From Paraburkholderia sprentiae WSM5005 (GTDB lineage Bacteria > Pseudomonadota > Gammaproteobacteria > Burkholderiales > Burkholderiaceae): a stretch of 64,000 nucleotides of DNA. The notes under the pieces were generated by a model, which was not told where the DNA came from, made no database searches, and saw nothing but the letters and a program-made list of their open reading frames with translations. Each line of letters starts with the position of its first letter. Positions within the stretch are counted from its first letter, which is position 1. The position numbers and the translations under genes are program-made. Where the stretch lies: NCBI RefSeq assembly GCF_001865575.2, contig NZ_CP017561.2:3542001-3606000 (forward strand), in the 5' to 3' direction. This document shows positions 41,259 to 52,130 of the stretch, piece after piece.

Positions 41259-42046
41259 GCGTGGGCTCCGGCGAGCGCCGCGTCGGCGCTGCCCATGTAG
41301 GCTTGCATCACGAGCGGATTCTTCGACACTTCCGCGTAGCTGCCCTCGGCGAGCACTTCACCCCGTTGCAGCACGGTGATGGTGTCGGAGATACCGGCGA
41401 TCACATTCATGTTGTGCTCGACCATCAGGATCGTGCGGCCCGCCGATACTTTTTTGATCAGCGCGGTCACGCGGTCGACGTCCTCATGACCCATGCCTTG
41501 CGTCGGCTCGTCGAGCAGCATCAGCTCCGGTTCCATTGCGAGCGTGGTCGCGATTTCGAGCGCGCGCTTGCGGCCGTATGCAAGCTCGACCGTCAATACA
41601 TCGGCGAAATCGGTCAGGCCGACCTGGGTCAGCAGATCCATTGCGCGATCGTTCAGACGCCGCAAAGTACGTTCGCTCTTCCAGAAGTGAAACGCGGTGC
41701 CGAGCGAGCGCTGCAACCCGATTCGCACATTCTGCAATGCTGTCAGATGCGGAAACACCGCGGAAATCTGGAACGAACGAATGATGCCGCGCCGCGCGAT
41801 CTGCGCGGGACGTTCGCCGGTGATATCGACGCCGTTGAAAACGATCTGGCCCGCGGTGGGCTCGAGAAATTTGGTGAGCAGGTTGAAGCAGGTGGTCTTG
41901 CCCGCTCCGTTGGGGCCGATCAGCGCATGGATCGAGCCACGGCGCACGCGCAGGTTCACCCCGTTCACGGCGACAAAGCCTTTGAACTCACGGGTGAGGC
42001 CCCGCGTTTCGAGAATCGTATCGCCGAGAATCATGTTCCCTTCCAT
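41255..42046 (-). CDS. livG: ABC transporter ATP-binding protein LivG
   Basis: 263 residues. Walker A is GPNGAGKTTCFNLLTKF, Walker B is LMLLDEPTQGM, and the signature position reads LAYGRKRALEI, a degenerate form seen in LivG-type ATPases. It is the first gene of the five-gene cluster. An in-frame ATG four codons downstream (MILGDTI) is an alternative start. Confidence 0.95.
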   Translation of the reverse strand: MEGNMILGDTILETRGLTREFKGFVAVNGVNLRVRRGSIHALIGPNGAGKTTCFNLLTKFLEPTAGQIVFNGVDITGERPAQIARRGIIRSFQISAVFPHLTALQNVRIGLQRSLGTAFHFWKSERTLRRLNDRAMDLLTQVGLTDFADVLTVELAYGRKRALEIATTLAMEPELMLLDEPTQGMGHEDVDRVTALIKKVSAGRTILMVEHNMNVIAGISDTITVLQRGEVLAEGSYAEVSKNPLVMQAYMGSADAALAGAHA

Positions 42047-42194
42047 ACGGAGTAAGGCGAAGCATTACGATCTTTCCGCGCGAAGCTCTGCGCGACTTGT
42101 TATTTTGGCGGCACCCCTTGGCGCTCCTTGGCGTGCTGCACCATTCCGGACCGTAGTCCACGGCGTGGCACGCAGCATGGCTGCCATTGTCGCG

Positions 42195-42218
42195 CCAATG
42201 ATGCAGCGCAATCATTGG
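42195..42218. promoter_or_regulatory. Inverted repeat upstream of the livG operon, possible operator
   Basis: CCAATGAT (42195-42202) and ATCATTGG (42211-42218) form a perfect 8-base inverted repeat with an 8-base spacer, about 150 bases before the livG start. Symmetry and position suggest a regulator site. The binding protein is not identifiable. Confidence 0.35.
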
Positions 42219-42320
42219 GATTTGCACTTAGTGAAGGAGGCCCGCGCCGTGCGCGTCTAACGCGCGTTGACACGCGTCGCGTGCGCGGCGCAAAACATGA
42301 GCAATGTGGTCACGCAGATG

Positions 42321-44036
42321 TCACACAGCCGACATCGACGCGGCAACTCCCGTTTGCGCGGCCATGCTGCCGCCCACGCGCGCGCGACGATCCTCGCGGA
42401 TCATGTCGCTCGCGCGCTCGGCGATCATCAACGTCGGCGAATTGGTGTTGCCCGAGGTGATGTTGGGCATCACCGATGCATCGACGACGCGCAAGCCCTC
42501 GACTCCGATTACGCGTAGCCGGTTGTCGACGACCGCGGCGGGATCGTCGGTCGTGCCCATGCGGCATGTGCCGACCGGATGGAAGATCGTCGTGCCGACC
42601 GCGCCCGCGGCCTGCTGCAATTCTTCTTCGCTCTGGTACTGCGGACCGGGCAGGATCTCCCGCGGCTGATAGCGCGCGAGCGCGGGTGCCGCGACGATGC
42701 GACGCGTGAGACGCAGCGCGTTCGCGGCAACGTGCCGGTCGTACTCAGTCGACAGATAATTCGGCGCGATCAACGGTGGCGCAGCAGCATCGGCCGACGC
42801 GATATGAATGCTGCCGCGCGACGTGGGGCGCAACTGACACACGGAAGCCGTGAACGCATTGAAGCGATGCAGCGGTTCGCCGAAGCGATCGAGCGACAAA
42901 GGCTGCACGTGATACTCGAGATCGGGTCGCGTCAACGAGCGATCGTCGGCGTCGGACTTCGCGAACGCGCCGAGTTGCGACGGCGACATCGACATCGGTC
43001 CGCTCTGAAACAACGCGTACCGCATGCCGATCATCAGCTTGCCCCACCAGTGTGCAGACATCGTATTGAGCGTGCGCACGCCTTGCACCTGATAGGCCAT
43101 GCGCAACTGCAGATGGTCCTGCAGGTTTTCGCCGACGCCGCGCAGGTCCTGAACGATCTCGATGCCGAGATCACGCAGACGCGCACCATTGCCGACACCG
43201 GACAACTCGAGCAGTTGCGGCGAGTTGACCGCGCCTGCACAAACGATCACTTCGCAACGCGCTTTGGCGAGATAGTCAACGTCGCCGCCGCGATATTCGA
43301 CACCGGTGCAGCGGCGGCCGTCGAACACGACGCGCTGCGTGTGGGCACCGGTGATCACCGTGAGATTGCCGCGCTTCAACGCGGGCCGCAAAAAAGCCTT
43401 CGACGCGTTCCAGCGAATGCCGCGCTTCTGATTGACATCGAAGTAGCCGACACCCGTGTTGTCGCCGCGATTGAAATCGTCGGTGGAAGGAATGCCGATT
43501 TGCTGCGCGGCTTGCGCGAACTCTTCGAGAATCTTCCATTTGAGGCGCTGCTTTTCGACCCGCCACGGTCCGCCCGCGCCGTGTGCTTCATTGGCGCCGC
43601 CGTGGTGATCTTCGCTGCGCCTGAAGACGGGCAGCACCGCGTTCCAGGACCACGTGCTGTCGTTCGTCACGCGCGCCCACTCGTCGTAGTCTTCGCGCTG
43701 CCCGCGCATATAGATCATGCCGTTGATCGACGAACTGCCGCCGAGCACGCGCCCACGCGGATACGACAGCGCGCGGCCGTTCAGACCGGGCTCGGCTTGG
43801 GTCTTGTACAGCCAGTCCGTGCGCGGATTGCCAATGCAGTAGAGGTAGCCGACCGGCACGTGAATCCAGTGATAGTCGTCCTTGCCGCCGGCTTCGAGCA
43901 GCAGCACCTGGATGTCGGGATCTTCGGTGAGCCGGTTGGCCAGCACGCAGCCCGCGGTGCCCGCGCCGACAATGATGTAGTCGAACTCGCCTTCGAGCCG
44001 CCGTGCGGCGCGAGGCGTACTGTCGGTATGGCTCAT
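42321..44036 (-). CDS. GMC-family FAD oxidoreductase (choline dehydrogenase-like)
   Basis: 571 residues. The N-terminal FAD motif is YIIVGAGTAGCVLANRL, followed by RGRVLGGSSSINGMIYMRGQ. The C-terminal catalytic region has FHPVGTCRMG and NITSGNTNSPTLMIAERA, with the expected His and Asn. It oxidises an alcohol to an aldehyde. It lies 83 bases after a CoA-acylating aldehyde dehydrogenase gene on the same strand, so the two probably act in sequence. True choline specificity is not supported by context, since betB and betI are absent. Confidence 0.93.
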   Translation of the reverse strand: MSHTDSTPRAARRLEGEFDYIIVGAGTAGCVLANRLTEDPDIQVLLLEAGGKDDYHWIHVPVGYLYCIGNPRTDWLYKTQAEPGLNGRALSYPRGRVLGGSSSINGMIYMRGQREDYDEWARVTNDSTWSWNAVLPVFRRSEDHHGGANEAHGAGGPWRVEKQRLKWKILEEFAQAAQQIGIPSTDDFNRGDNTGVGYFDVNQKRGIRWNASKAFLRPALKRGNLTVITGAHTQRVVFDGRRCTGVEYRGGDVDYLAKARCEVIVCAGAVNSPQLLELSGVGNGARLRDLGIEIVQDLRGVGENLQDHLQLRMAYQVQGVRTLNTMSAHWWGKLMIGMRYALFQSGPMSMSPSQLGAFAKSDADDRSLTRPDLEYHVQPLSLDRFGEPLHRFNAFTASVCQLRPTSRGSIHIASADAAAPPLIAPNYLSTEYDRHVAANALRLTRRIVAAPALARYQPREILPGPQYQSEEELQQAAGAVGTTIFHPVGTCRMGTTDDPAAVVDNRLRVIGVEGLRVVDASVMPNITSGNTNSPTLMIAERASDMIREDRRARVGGSMAAQTGVAASMSAV

Positions 44037-44119
44037 CGTTCAGTCTCCTAATCGTTCTCGCGGCGCGCTTTTATTTTTTGCTGGCGCGCGCGCCGACTTG
44101 ATGTCGCAAAGCCCTCCGC

Positions 44120-45673
<1,554 letters not shown>

Positions 45674-45775
45674 CTCGTTCCTCTTTCTGTGAAGTTCTTC
45701 CGCTTTGCGCCTCGATGCCGCGCGCACCAGCGTGCTGAACGCCAAGCGTACGGCGCGGAGGGGCGACAAATCCAA

Positions 45776-45788
45776 TGAGTAATGCTCA
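45776..45788. promoter_or_regulatory. LysR-type binding site (T-N11-A) in the mmsA/lysR divergent region
   Basis: TGAG-TAATG-CTCA is a perfect dyad that fits the T-N11-A rule of LysR regulators. It lies 31 bases upstream of the lysR start and about 100 bases upstream of mmsA. Confidence 0.5.
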
Positions 45789-45819
45789 ATTGCGCTATAA
45801 GCCGCGTTAATATCAGGAT

Positions 45820-46719
45820 ATGGATCTGACTCTGCTCAGGGCGTTCGTCACCGTCGCGCGCGAGGGCAACCTCACGCGTGCCGCGGCGCAACTGCATCTG
45901 ACCCAGCCTGCCGTCAGCCTGCAAATCAAACACTTGCAGGAGACGCTCGGCGTGATGCTGTTCACGCGGACTTCGCACGGGCTCGCGCTGACGCGCGACG
46001 GCCAGGCGTTGCTGCCGCACGCCGAACGCGCGCTCGGCGCGGCAGCCGACGTACAACGGGCAGCGCAATCGCTGCGCCAGGAAGTGCGCGGGCGCTTGCG
46101 CATCGGCACGATTCTCGACCCGGAATTTTTGCGCCTTGGCGGTTTCCTGAAGCAGCTCGTCGAAACCTGGCCGCACATCGAAACCGCGCTTCGCCATGGC
46201 ATGTCAGGATGGGTGCGCGAACAGATTCGCGCGGGCGAACTCGACGTCGGCTATTACATTGGCCTGCCGTCCGACGACGACACGCGCGACGGAGCCGCGT
46301 TCCACGCGGTCACGCTCACGCATTTCCAGTATCGCGTGCTCGCCCCGGCAGGCTGGAAAGATCGTGTGAAGGGTGCGCGCGACTGGCGCTCACTCGCGGC
46401 ATTCCCGTGGATCTGGACGCCGCCGGCGTCCGCGCACAACCGCCTGCTGTCGCGTTGTTTCGGCGAGGCGGGTGTGAAGCCGGTCAAGGTGGCGGAGGTG
46501 GATCAGGAGCCGTCGATGCTCGATCTCGTCAAGTCGGGTGTCGGTCTCACGCTTGCGCGCGACGCGACCGCGATCGCCGAGGCGCACGCGCACGCGCTGA
46601 CGATCGTCGATGGCATCACGGTGCCGACGCAGCTGAGCTTCATCACGCTCGACGAGCGTAAGGACGAGCCGGCGATCGCGGCGGCGTTGAAGCTGATCGA
46701 ACAACAGTGGGCGATCTGA
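45820..46719 (+). CDS. LysR-family transcriptional regulator
   Basis: 299 residues. The winged helix-turn-helix is [41 protein letters not shown], followed by a type 2 periplasmic-binding-like effector domain. It is divergent from mmsA and its GMC partner, with a T-N11-A site between them. It probably activates mmsA in response to a pathway intermediate. Confidence 0.93.
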   Translation: MDLTLLRAFVTVAREGNLTRAAAQLHLTQPAVSLQIKHLQETLGVMLFTRTSHGLALTRDGQALLPHAERALGAAADVQRAAQSLRQEVRGRLRIGTILDPEFLRLGGFLKQLVETWPHIETALRHGMSGWVREQIRAGELDVGYYIGLPSDDDTRDGAAFHAVTLTHFQYRVLAPAGWKDRVKGARDWRSLAAFPWIWTPPASAHNRLLSRCFGEAGVKPVKVAEVDQEPSMLDLVKSGVGLTLARDATAIAEAHAHALTIVDGITVPTQLSFITLDERKDEPAIAAALKLIEQQWAI

Positions 46720-46888
46720 GCCGGGACGGTCCGACTCGGGCGGCGATATGAGCCGCGCTAATGCCGTTTCACTTAGCCGCCGCGCCGAAAAGGTGCGGTC
46801 ACGGAGAGTTTGTTAGATTGTTGGTTTGCGCCCGCGCAGCGGCCTCGCACCGCTTTCGGTTTACTCCGCCCCAAAACAGGAGCCTGAC

Positions 46889-47425
46889 ATGGCACGCAAC
46901 ATCGAAATCAAAGCACGCGCCAAGCATTTCGAACAACTGCGCGAACGCGCCGCGCAACTCGCGACGGACGCGCCGCTGATCTTTCGCCAGCAGGACTTTT
47001 TCTACGACGTGCCGCGCGGCCGCCTGAAGCTGCGCCAGTTCGACGACGGCACGCCGGCCGAACTGATCTTCTACCAGCGCGACGACCGCGACGGCCCGAA
47101 GGCGTCGTACTACACGCGCAGCCCGGTCACGAATCCCGAAGCGATGCATGCGCTGCTCGCGACCGCGCTGACGACGCGCGGCATCGTCTCGAAGGAGCGG
47201 CAGGTGTATCTGAGCGGGCGCACGCGGATTCATCTGGATCGCGTCGACGGTCTCGGCGATTTCGTCGAACTTGAAGTGGTGCTCGCGCAGGACGACGACG
47301 AAGAAGGCGGCCACGCCGAAGCACACGCGATGTTCGAAAGCCTCGGCGTCTGCGAAGCGGATCTCGTGCCGGTCGCCTATGTCGACCTGCTGAATGCCAT
47401 ATACGAGCCGAAGCAGGTGGCCTAA
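46889..47425 (+). CDS. CYTH-domain protein (class IV adenylate cyclase-like)
   Basis: 178 residues from the ATG at 46889, preceded by AGGAG. The N-terminal motif NIEIKARAK, the LKLRQF strand and FVELEVVLA supply the acidic and basic residues of the CYTH tunnel that binds triphosphates and metal. Relatives are class IV adenylate cyclases or thiamine/triphosphate phosphatases. The exact reaction cannot be chosen from the sequence. Confidence 0.86.
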   Translation: MARNIEIKARAKHFEQLRERAAQLATDAPLIFRQQDFFYDVPRGRLKLRQFDDGTPAELIFYQRDDRDGPKASYYTRSPVTNPEAMHALLATALTTRGIVSKERQVYLSGRTRIHLDRVDGLGDFVELEVVLAQDDDEEGGHAEAHAMFESLGVCEADLVPVAYVDLLNAIYEPKQVA

Positions 47426-47518
47426 AAATCGCGTGCCAATCGGGCCGCGGCACGCCATGCGCGGCTTCGTTTTTCCGTCAGGCGGCAGCGCCGGCGTCAG
47501 TCTCGAACTCTCGAACCG

Positions 47519-48025
47519 TCAACCCGCCGCCGCCCCGGGCGCCAGATGCCCCAGCGGCAATGGTCCATTGCGCTTGAATGTGGTCAGCACGATGTTCGAG
47601 CGCACGCTATCGACGCCCGGCACGCGCATCAACTTCTTCATCACGAAGGTCGACAGGTAATTCAGATCCGGCGCGACGATGCGCAGCAGATAGTCGGCAT
47701 CGCCGACGACCGCATGACATTCGAGCACTTCGGGCAGCATGTCGAGCTGCTGCTGAAACTGCTCGATGATCGAATCGCCGTGATGTTTCAGCTTCAGGCT
47801 CGTGAAAGCAGTGACGCCGAGCCCAAGCTTCTCGGGCCGCAGCACGACGCGATAGCCATCCACCACCCCGACTTGTTCCAGCCGCTGCAAGCGCCGCCCG
47901 ATCTGCGACGGCGACAGCGGCACCTGCTCGGCCAACTGTTGATGCGTGGCACGGCCAAAGCGCTGCAGCACGTCGAGCAGCGCGAGATCGAAGTGATCGA
48001 GTTCGAGCATGTATAGGTCACGCAT
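47519..48025 (-). CDS. Lrp/AsnC-family transcriptional regulator
   Basis: 168 residues. The N-terminal helix-turn-helix (LDVLQRFGRATHQQLAEQVPLSPSQIGRRLQRLE) is followed by a RAM ligand-binding domain (LLRIVAPDLNYLSTFVMKKLMRVPGVDSVRSNIVLTTFK). A second ATG at codon 6 (MLELDHFD) is the alternative start. It is divergent from phhB, which suggests control by an aromatic amino acid. Confidence 0.93.
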   Translation of the reverse strand: MRDLYMLELDHFDLALLDVLQRFGRATHQQLAEQVPLSPSQIGRRLQRLEQVGVVDGYRVVLRPEKLGLGVTAFTSLKLKHHGDSIIEQFQQQLDMLPEVLECHAVVGDADYLLRIVAPDLNYLSTFVMKKLMRVPGVDSVRSNIVLTTFKRNGPLPLGHLAPGAAAG

Positions 48026-48162
48026 TAATTGGCGGATTAATGCACGATTGTTGCATATTCAGCGTTGACGTCGTTGGCGCGGACAACGAGCGGTGCGCAA
48101 CCGTGAAAAAATAACGATGCGTCCGCCAGCCGGCGAACGTGTTCGACGAGCGAGGTAACACC

Positions 48163-48453
48163 ATGATTCAGAAACTGACTTCCGACGAACGCCTGCAGCA
48201 ATTGGCGAAGCTGAATCGCTGGGAAAGCGTGGCGGAGCGTGACGCGATTCGCCGCACCTTCGAATTCGCCGACTTCAACGAGGCGTTCGGCTTCATGACG
48301 CGCGTCGCGATCAAGGCGCAGCAGATGGACCACCATCCGGAGTGGTTCAACGCGTATAACAAGGTCGACATCACATTGTCGACGCATGAGGCGAACGGCG
48401 TGACCGAGCGCGATATCGCGCTTGCCGCATTCATCGACAGTATTACTGTGTAA
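48163..48453 (+). CDS. phhB: Pterin-4a-carbinolamine dehydratase
   Basis: 96 residues with the conserved core [42 protein letters not shown]; the His-His pair and the WxNxYNxV pattern define the active site. It recycles 4a-hydroxytetrahydrobiopterin formed by phenylalanine hydroxylase. That partner, phhA, is not in the neighbouring space. The chosen ATG at 48163 has only a moderate GAGG ribosome site. Confidence 0.95.
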   Translation: MIQKLTSDERLQQLAKLNRWESVAERDAIRRTFEFADFNEAFGFMTRVAIKAQQMDHHPEWFNAYNKVDITLSTHEANGVTERDIALAAFIDSITV

Positions 48454-48551
48454 TACAAAACATTATTGGGCTTTTGCGCGTGTTTATACCGAACTTGCGG
48501 CGCAATTTGGCCGCAATGAAAGGCGAATGCAGGCTATCCCTGGGTAAACCT

Positions 48552-48782
48552 TCAGTTCGACAGGCTATTATTAAGTTGAACGTAAGCTTCCCACGCCTGC
48601 TTTGCAATCGGGTCGAAACGATCCAGTGATAGCGACTGCTGACGCTGTACAATCAGCAGCGCATACGGCTTGGAGAGCGCGCTTGCCTCCTTGCACAGAA
48701 CGAGTTCGTCGCCGCTCGAAGGTGAGCGGGCGCGCCAGAAGTTGATCGCGGCTTCCAGTTCGTGAATGCTGATCTCGGACAT
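48552..48782 (-). CDS. DUF3717 protein, unknown function
   Basis: 76 residues from MSEISIHELEAAINFWRAR. The pattern of INFWR near the start, a central Leu/Ala helix (LCKEASALSKPYALLIV) and a C-terminal QAWEAYVQ fits the small DUF3717 family common in Burkholderia. The frame continues upstream to 48971 but is then antisense to the next gene's leader. Function is unknown. Confidence 0.85.
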   Translation of the reverse strand: MSEISIHELEAAINFWRARSPSSGDELVLCKEASALSKPYALLIVQRQQSLSLDRFDPIAKQAWEAYVQLNNSLSN

Positions 48783-48931
48783 GACTTCGTGATGGCTAGC
48801 AGGGCGCTTCGAATCGGCTCGACAGCTGCTTCGCGGGGCGTTAGCCGCCGCTTCACACGCGGCCTGTGCAGCAGGCGCCCCGGCGAACCGCTTGCCCAAA
48901 CGCCTAAACCCATTGTACTTGAGCGAAATCC

Positions 48932-49618
48932 ATGCGACTCCTTCTGATCGAAGATGACCGCCCCATCGCACGCGGCATCCAAAGCAGTCTCGAACAAGCC
49001 GGCTTCACCGTCGACATGGTCCATGACGGCATTTTTGCCGAGCAGGCCCTCACGCAAAACCGCCACGAACTCGTGATCCTCGATCTCGGTCTGCCGGGCA
49101 TCGACGGCATGACGCTGCTGTCGCGTTTCCGCCAGAGCAATCGCCACACGCCGGTGATCATCTTGACCGCGCGCGACGAACTGAACGACCGCGTACAAGG
49201 CCTGAACTCGGGCGCCGACGACTACATGCTGAAGCCGTTCGAACCGGCCGAGCTCGAAGCGCGCATTCGCGCGGTGATGCGCCGCAGCGGCCCGCATGGC
49301 GACATGCCGCGCCCTGAAGTGTCGCTGGGTGGCGTACGGTTGTCGGGCGTCGACCGCCGCATCTTCAACGACGACAAACCGCTCGAACTGTCGCCGCGTG
49401 AATTCGCGGTGCTCGAAATGCTGCTGCTGCGTCACGGCCGCGTCGTCAGCAAGGCGCAACTGCAGGATCACCTGACGCACTTCGGCGGCGATCTCGGCGA
49501 TACCGCGATCGAAGTCTACGTGCACCGCGTGCGCAAGAAACTCGAGAATTGCCGTGTCGAAATCGTCACCGTGCGTGGCTTTGGCTATCTGTTGCAGGAA
49601 ATCCGCCAGGCCGCATAA
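48932..49618 (+). CDS. OmpR-family response regulator (TctD/QseB-like)
   Basis: 228 residues. The receiver domain has the phospho-acceptor aspartate in VILDLGLPGIDG, the acidic pair in LIEDD and the lysine in LKPFEPAELEA. The C-terminal winged helix has LELSPREFAVLEMLLLRHGRVVSKAQL and AIEVYVHRVRKKL. It is 167 bases upstream of its histidine kinase on the same strand. Confidence 0.96.
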   Translation: MRLLLIEDDRPIARGIQSSLEQAGFTVDMVHDGIFAEQALTQNRHELVILDLGLPGIDGMTLLSRFRQSNRHTPVIILTARDELNDRVQGLNSGADDYMLKPFEPAELEARIRAVMRRSGPHGDMPRPEVSLGGVRLSGVDRRIFNDDKPLELSPREFAVLEMLLLRHGRVVSKAQLQDHLTHFGGDLGDTAIEVYVHRVRKKLENCRVEIVTVRGFGYLLQEIRQAA

Positions 49619-49785
49619 TCGTCGTGAAGGCCGCGTGTCGGGTCGCGGTCTGACGGCGCCGGACCGGCGCCGCGCAGCCGCTGCGCCCGCTGCGCGTTGT
49701 GCCGGCATCCGGACTGTCTCCAGGCGCTTCGCGCCGTTGCCGCCGCCGTTGCCACCTCAGTTGCCACCTTCCCGCGCGTACGATC

Positions 49786-51294
49786 ATGCACCAGCCGGCC
49801 GCCAATAGTCTGCGCCGCACGCTGCTGCGGCGCCTCGCTGCTCCGCTGTCGCTGCTCGCGCTGATGAGCGGCCTGATCGCTTACTGGCTCGCCTGGCAGT
49901 ACACGCAGCACGTGGTCGACCGTTCGCTCGCTGACCTCGCGACCGCAATCTCCAAACAGATCCAGATTGCCGGACCGGAAGCGCCGATCACGGTGCCGCC
50001 GCTCGCGCAGGCGATGTTCTCCGACCCGGTCGAACATCTGGTCTACCGGATCAGCACCGGCGATGCCGAAATCGCCGGCGACAGCAATCTGCCGCTGCAA
50101 GGCGTCAACGTGCGCCGCATGCACTATGCGTACGTGTTCGAGACGCAGCACGAAGGCGTGACCGTGCGGGTCGCGCAGGTGCGGGTCGACCAACCGAGCG
50201 GCAATCCGATCGTCGTCGAAGTCGGCCAGCCCGTGCATCACCGCTTTCGCATCGCCGCCGAGTTCCTGGTCGCGATCATGATGCCGCTATTGCTGTTGCT
50301 GCTGGCCGGCTGGGTGATCGTGTGGCGGGTCGTCAATCAGCAGCTCAATCCGCTGACCGCACTCGCCGATTCGCTGAACCGGCAGACGCATACGTCGCTC
50401 GAACCCGTCGACGAAACCTATGTGCCGGTCGAAATCCGTCCCCTGACGGGCGCGCTGAACGCGCTGCTCGATCGTCTGAAAGCCGCCCTCGATGCGCAAC
50501 GCAAATTCATCGCCGATGCCGCGCATCAGCTGCGCACGCCGCTCACCGCCGTCAAGCTGCATGCGGAGCAAGCGGTCGTCTCGCGCGATCCGCAGCAGAC
50601 GCTCGCCGCCGTGCGCGAACTGCGCGCCGCGGCCGATCGCGCCGTGCGGCTGTCCAATCAGTTGCTGTCGCTCGCACGCGCCGAGCCCGGTGAACAGGTG
50701 GCCCGATTCGTCAATGTGGACATGGCCGCACTGGCATTCGATACCGGCGCCGAATGGGTGCCGCGCGCACTTCGCGTACACGTGGATCTCGGCTTCCAGC
50801 GCCTCGACGATCCGTCGAACGATGATCCGTTGATGGCGCGCGGCAACCCGGTGCTGCTGCACGAAGTACTCGCAAATCTGCTCGATAACGCATTGAAGTA
50901 TGTGCCGCCCTCGCGCGCGGACGGCGGGCGTATCACGGTGACGGTTTCGCAGACGCTGGTCGACGATCTGCGCATGGCCGAGATCGTCGTCGAAGACAAC
51001 GGGCCAGGCGTGCCGCGTTCGCAGCAGGCGGATCTGTTCAAGCGATTTTTTCGCGGCGACGGGCAGACCGAGGCGGGCGTCGACAGCGGCGCGGGTCTGG
51101 GCCTCGCGATCGTCCACGACATCATGGTGCTGCATCACGGCAGCGTGCATTACGAGGATGCGCCGGAGGGCGGCGCACGCTTTATCGTGAGAATTCCGTT
51201 GCTGCCCCCGGGTGCGACCGCTGGCGCCGCCAGCGATACCGACGCGCGGCGCACCACCAGTAAACCGGCACACTCGGCACCGGTGGATCTGTAG
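49786..51294 (+). CDS. Membrane sensor histidine kinase (TctE-like)
   Basis: 502 residues. Two membrane segments (about residues 20-40 and 160-185) enclose a periplasmic sensor domain of the two-component-sensor N-terminal type. The H-box is FIADAAHQLRTPLTAVKLHAEQ. The ATP-binding part has NLLDNALKYV, VEDNGPGVP and GAGLGLAIVHDI. TctE-like sensors often detect carboxylates, but no transporter gene is beside this pair, so the signal is unknown. Confidence 0.94.
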   Translation: MHQPAANSLRRTLLRRLAAPLSLLALMSGLIAYWLAWQYTQHVVDRSLADLATAISKQIQIAGPEAPITVPPLAQAMFSDPVEHLVYRISTGDAEIAGDSNLPLQGVNVRRMHYAYVFETQHEGVTVRVAQVRVDQPSGNPIVVEVGQPVHHRFRIAAEFLVAIMMPLLLLLLAGWVIVWRVVNQQLNPLTALADSLNRQTHTSLEPVDETYVPVEIRPLTGALNALLDRLKAALDAQRKFIADAAHQLRTPLTAVKLHAEQAVVSRDPQQTLAAVRELRAAADRAVRLSNQLLSLARAEPGEQVARFVNVDMAALAFDTGAEWVPRALRVHVDLGFQRLDDPSNDDPLMARGNPVLLHEVLANLLDNALKYVPPSRADGGRITVTVSQTLVDDLRMAEIVVEDNGPGVPRSQQADLFKRFFRGDGQTEAGVDSGAGLGLAIVHDIMVLHHGSVHYEDAPEGGARFIVRIPLLPPGATAGAASDTDARRTTSKPAHSAPVDL

Positions 51295-51384
51295 CGATGT
51301 GAAGGTTTGCCGGGTTGCCGCGACCGCGCTCGGCTGCGCGCTTCGGTCAGCGCAGACCGCTAACGCAGCGCGCCGGGCCGCGAC

Positions 51385-51918
51385 TCATTTCTTCTTCGAT
51401 TTCTTCGTCGGCTTGCTCGACTTCTCCGCCTTGCCGGCGTCTTTGCCCGACTTGCCGCCGCCTTTGCCCTTCTGCGGCGGCGCCAGCATCGTCCCGCGGC
51501 ACTTTCGCGCGCCGCAGCGGCATTCGTATTCTTTTTTCAGCTTTTTCGTCTGACGCGCGTCGATCACGAGGCCGTAGTCATAAAAGACTTCCTCGCCCTC
51601 CGCGATATCGCGCAGCGCATGCACATACACGTGCCCGTCGATTTCCTCGGCTTCGCAGTTCGGCGCGCATGAATGGTTGATCCAGCGCGCGCTGTTGCCG
51701 TTCACCTTGCCGTCGATGACCTTGCCGTTATCCAGCGCGAAATAAAAAGTGTGATTCGGTTCCGCCGGATTGTGCGGATGACGGCGCAACGCTTCTTTCC
51801 AGGTAATCCGCTCGCCCTTGTATTCGACTAGCCGCTCGCCTGCCGCGATCGGTTCGAGAGCAAACACGCCTTTGCCGTGCACACCCGAACGGCGCACGGC
51901 GATCCTGCGTGAATTCAT
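51385..51918 (-). CDS. SET-domain protein methyltransferase with lysine-rich tail
   Basis: 177 residues. The SET fold is visible: SGVHGKGVFALEPIAAGERLVEYKGE, ARWINHSCAPNCEAEEID and EEVFYDYGLV, then a post-SET-like CRCGARKCRG cysteine cluster. The last about 35 residues are Lys/Gly/Ser/Pro-rich (KSGKDAGKAEKSSKPTKKSKKK), resembling histone-like tails. It probably methylates lysine on a protein partner. The start chosen has an AAGGA ribosome site; the frame goes 14 codons further up. Confidence 0.92.
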   Translation of the reverse strand: MNSRRIAVRRSGVHGKGVFALEPIAAGERLVEYKGERITWKEALRRHPHNPAEPNHTFYFALDNGKVIDGKVNGNSARWINHSCAPNCEAEEIDGHVYVHALRDIAEGEEVFYDYGLVIDARQTKKLKKEYECRCGARKCRGTMLAPPQKGKGGGKSGKDAGKAEKSSKPTKKSKKK

Positions 51919-52130
51919 TGAATGAATCCTTGTGAAGAACTGGGGAATGAAGTCTGGCAATCGTCAGGCGCGTCCTGAGCGCCGCTTTTTCTGACGCGAA
52001 TAGCAAACGCGGCGCCCTGCGAGCGCCGCGTCGACTTGCGACGCGCATCGCGCCACAACCGGCATCCTACACGGTGTGGACGGCTTCGTTCAACCGTCGG
52101 CCGATGCGTTTGTTCAGCGTGCGACGCGCG

